A DNA stretch of 64,000 nt from positions 57,473 to 121,472 of the forward strand of contig NZ_JADQWB010000016.1 in NCBI RefSeq assembly GCF_015704895.1. Direction: 5' to 3'. This DNA is from Agrobacterium leguminum. GTDB lineage: Bacteria > Pseudomonadota > Alphaproteobacteria > Rhizobiales > Rhizobiaceae. Shown piece after piece: positions 63,227-64,000 of the stretch (the stretch's first letter is position 1; every line of letters starts with the position of its first letter). The notes below the pieces were generated by a model. That model had not been told where the DNA came from. It worked only from the letters and a program-made list of their open reading frames with translations, and made no database searches. The position numbers and the translations under genes were made by a program.

Positions 63227-63560
63227 GATATCCTCCCCGAAAGCGGCCGCGTACTCCTCAATACATATGCTGCCGCTATAGTTCGCACGATATCAATCGC
63301 GGCTTCGCGCTCAAGGGCCGCGGAAGGCGGATTTCTCCAGGCATACCGGGAACTGGGTATGCGGGGTAACTTCAGGGGGGATGGCGCGGAATAACGAAAT
63401 GAAGGAGCGCGTTTGGGCATGCCATACTCCGTCGTGCTAGCCACCAACCCGGAGGGCAAGCGGTAAAATTCCAGCCAGCTGATCCACTTTGAAGGGTCCA
63501 GATCAAACTCTCTAAGCTGGAGCCACCTTCCTTTTGGTTCCCCTCTATGATTCTGCTTGC
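63227..63560. other. Promoter-containing gap upstream of the TRAP operon
   Basis: No supported gene on either strand. Expected to hold the TRAP operon promoter and possibly response-regulator sites, but no clear inverted repeat was seen. Confidence 0.45.
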
Positions 63561-63857
63561 CTAGCGTTGGTTCACCTTGATGCGTCGTTGCTTCGGCTTG
63601 TCGGGAATCTCACGCGTCGCATGCTTCACTTTAATGCGGTCCGCTTTTTTTGAGTGACGACATATCCAGCAATGCATCAAGGTTCTTAGACGGAACGTCG
63701 ATGTGTCAATCGGCTTGGAATGTTGACCCTTATGGATGACCAATGCGTCCTGGAAGCTCTCCGGATCTTCTGTCGCTTCAAATAGTGCTTCCGGGAAAGG
63801 GCTTATTGGTTTTGGGGCAGGGCCGCGACTCGCCTTCACAATCGAGAAGAGCTGCAA
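63561..63857 (-). pseudogene. Fragment of an integrase-like gene
   Basis: A short open frame containing RGPAPKPISPFPEALFEATE and DPESFQDALV, the same segment as in the pseudogene at 55.5 kb. It is flanked by unrelated-looking sequence (KADRIKVKHATREIPDKPKQ). No start or full domain; read as a remnant. Confidence 0.6.
63740..63827 (-). repeat. Direct repeat copy 2 (integrase-gene segment)
   Basis: Same orientation as 55541-55628 with five mismatches in 88 bp. Four of the five are silent in the encoded peptide (the other is Ala to Glu), which suggests divergence while coding, before decay. Confidence 0.85.
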
Positions 63858-63946
63858 GGCCTACTATTCCGAGCTAGCATTACTTTGGCAGATTCGGGCA
63901 AGGCTGGTTTGAGATGATCTGTGCTCTCTTCGTTGGGGGCGCGATA

Positions 63947-64000
63947 TGGCAGATTGGGATACGGAGCTTTCGGCATTTTTACAGCCATTTCTGGACAAGC
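63947..64000 (+). CDS. Start of an IS701-type transposase (cut by window end)
   Basis: Eighteen codons, MADWDTELSAFLQPFLDK, with GGGGG upstream of the ATG. The WDxxLSAFLxPF pattern is the usual N terminus of IS701/ISXO-like transposases in alphaproteobacteria. Too short for certainty. Confidence 0.55.

Noticed and set aside
1..64000. CRISPR arrays
   Set aside because: No regularly spaced identical direct repeats with unique spacers were seen, and no Cas-like proteins.

Overview
The window is part of a repABC-family replicon from an alphaproteobacterium of the Rhizobiales (Rhizobium/Agrobacterium type). It opens inside repA and continues through repB, an antisense ctRNA region and repC. Other rhizobial plasmid markers are a tyrosine integrase next to a DUF7673-like protein and an RHE_PE00001-like protein, IS5/IS3/IS701-type elements, and several amino-acid or organic-acid uptake operons. 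Products are assigned by reading motifs and recalling families; no database search was run.

Layout. 0-3.6 kb: replication and partition. 3.8-9.7 kb: a catabolic and uptake operon on the minus strand (FAD oxidoreductase, Gfo/Idh/MocA dehydrogenase, fused permease-ATPase, binding protein) with a divergent LacI regulator and two perfect tandem operator palindromes. 9.7-14.8 kb: a decayed zone with a TniQ-like fragment, a frameshifted LysR remnant, an intact LysE exporter, an IS5-type element, a collapsed resolvase, and vapBC with a frameshifted toxin. Two near-identical parS-like palindromes lie here. 14.8-17.6 kb: integrase module. 17.9-34.7 kb: first defence island, with a Gabija-like pair (+), Shedu (-), an ABC-three-component system (-), an Ntn-hydrolase-like protein, thyX, and a three-gene operon of calcineurin-like phosphoesterase, ORC/CDC6-like ATPase and an unrecognised protein. 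34.7-42.3 kb: LysR-controlled ABC uptake operon with an alanine-racemase-like PLP protein and a CapA-like phosphoesterase, then a HAD phosphatase that appears to start at ATT. 42.5-54.6 kb: second defence island, with a UPF1-like helicase plus Mrr-like nuclease, a DUF4365 protein, a three-gene CBASS (nuclease-like protein, CapV patatin phospholipase, CD-NTase), a HEPN-like small protein and a GSU2403-type nucleotidyltransferase. 54.6-64 kb: a frameshifted integrase-like pseudogene, an IS3 element, a two-component system convergent with a TRAP transporter operon, a second fragment of an integrase-like gene, and the start of an IS701-type transposase.

The plasmid appears to combine nutrient-scavenging operons with at least five multi- or single-gene anti-phage modules, in blocks bordered by recombinase and IS debris. 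The best candidates for undescribed systems are the phosphoesterase/ATPase/unknown operon at 29.5-33.9 kb and the helicase/Mrr-like pair at 42.5-47.8 kb. The CBASS with an extra leading gene and the racemase-like protein lacking key catalytic residues are also worth attention.
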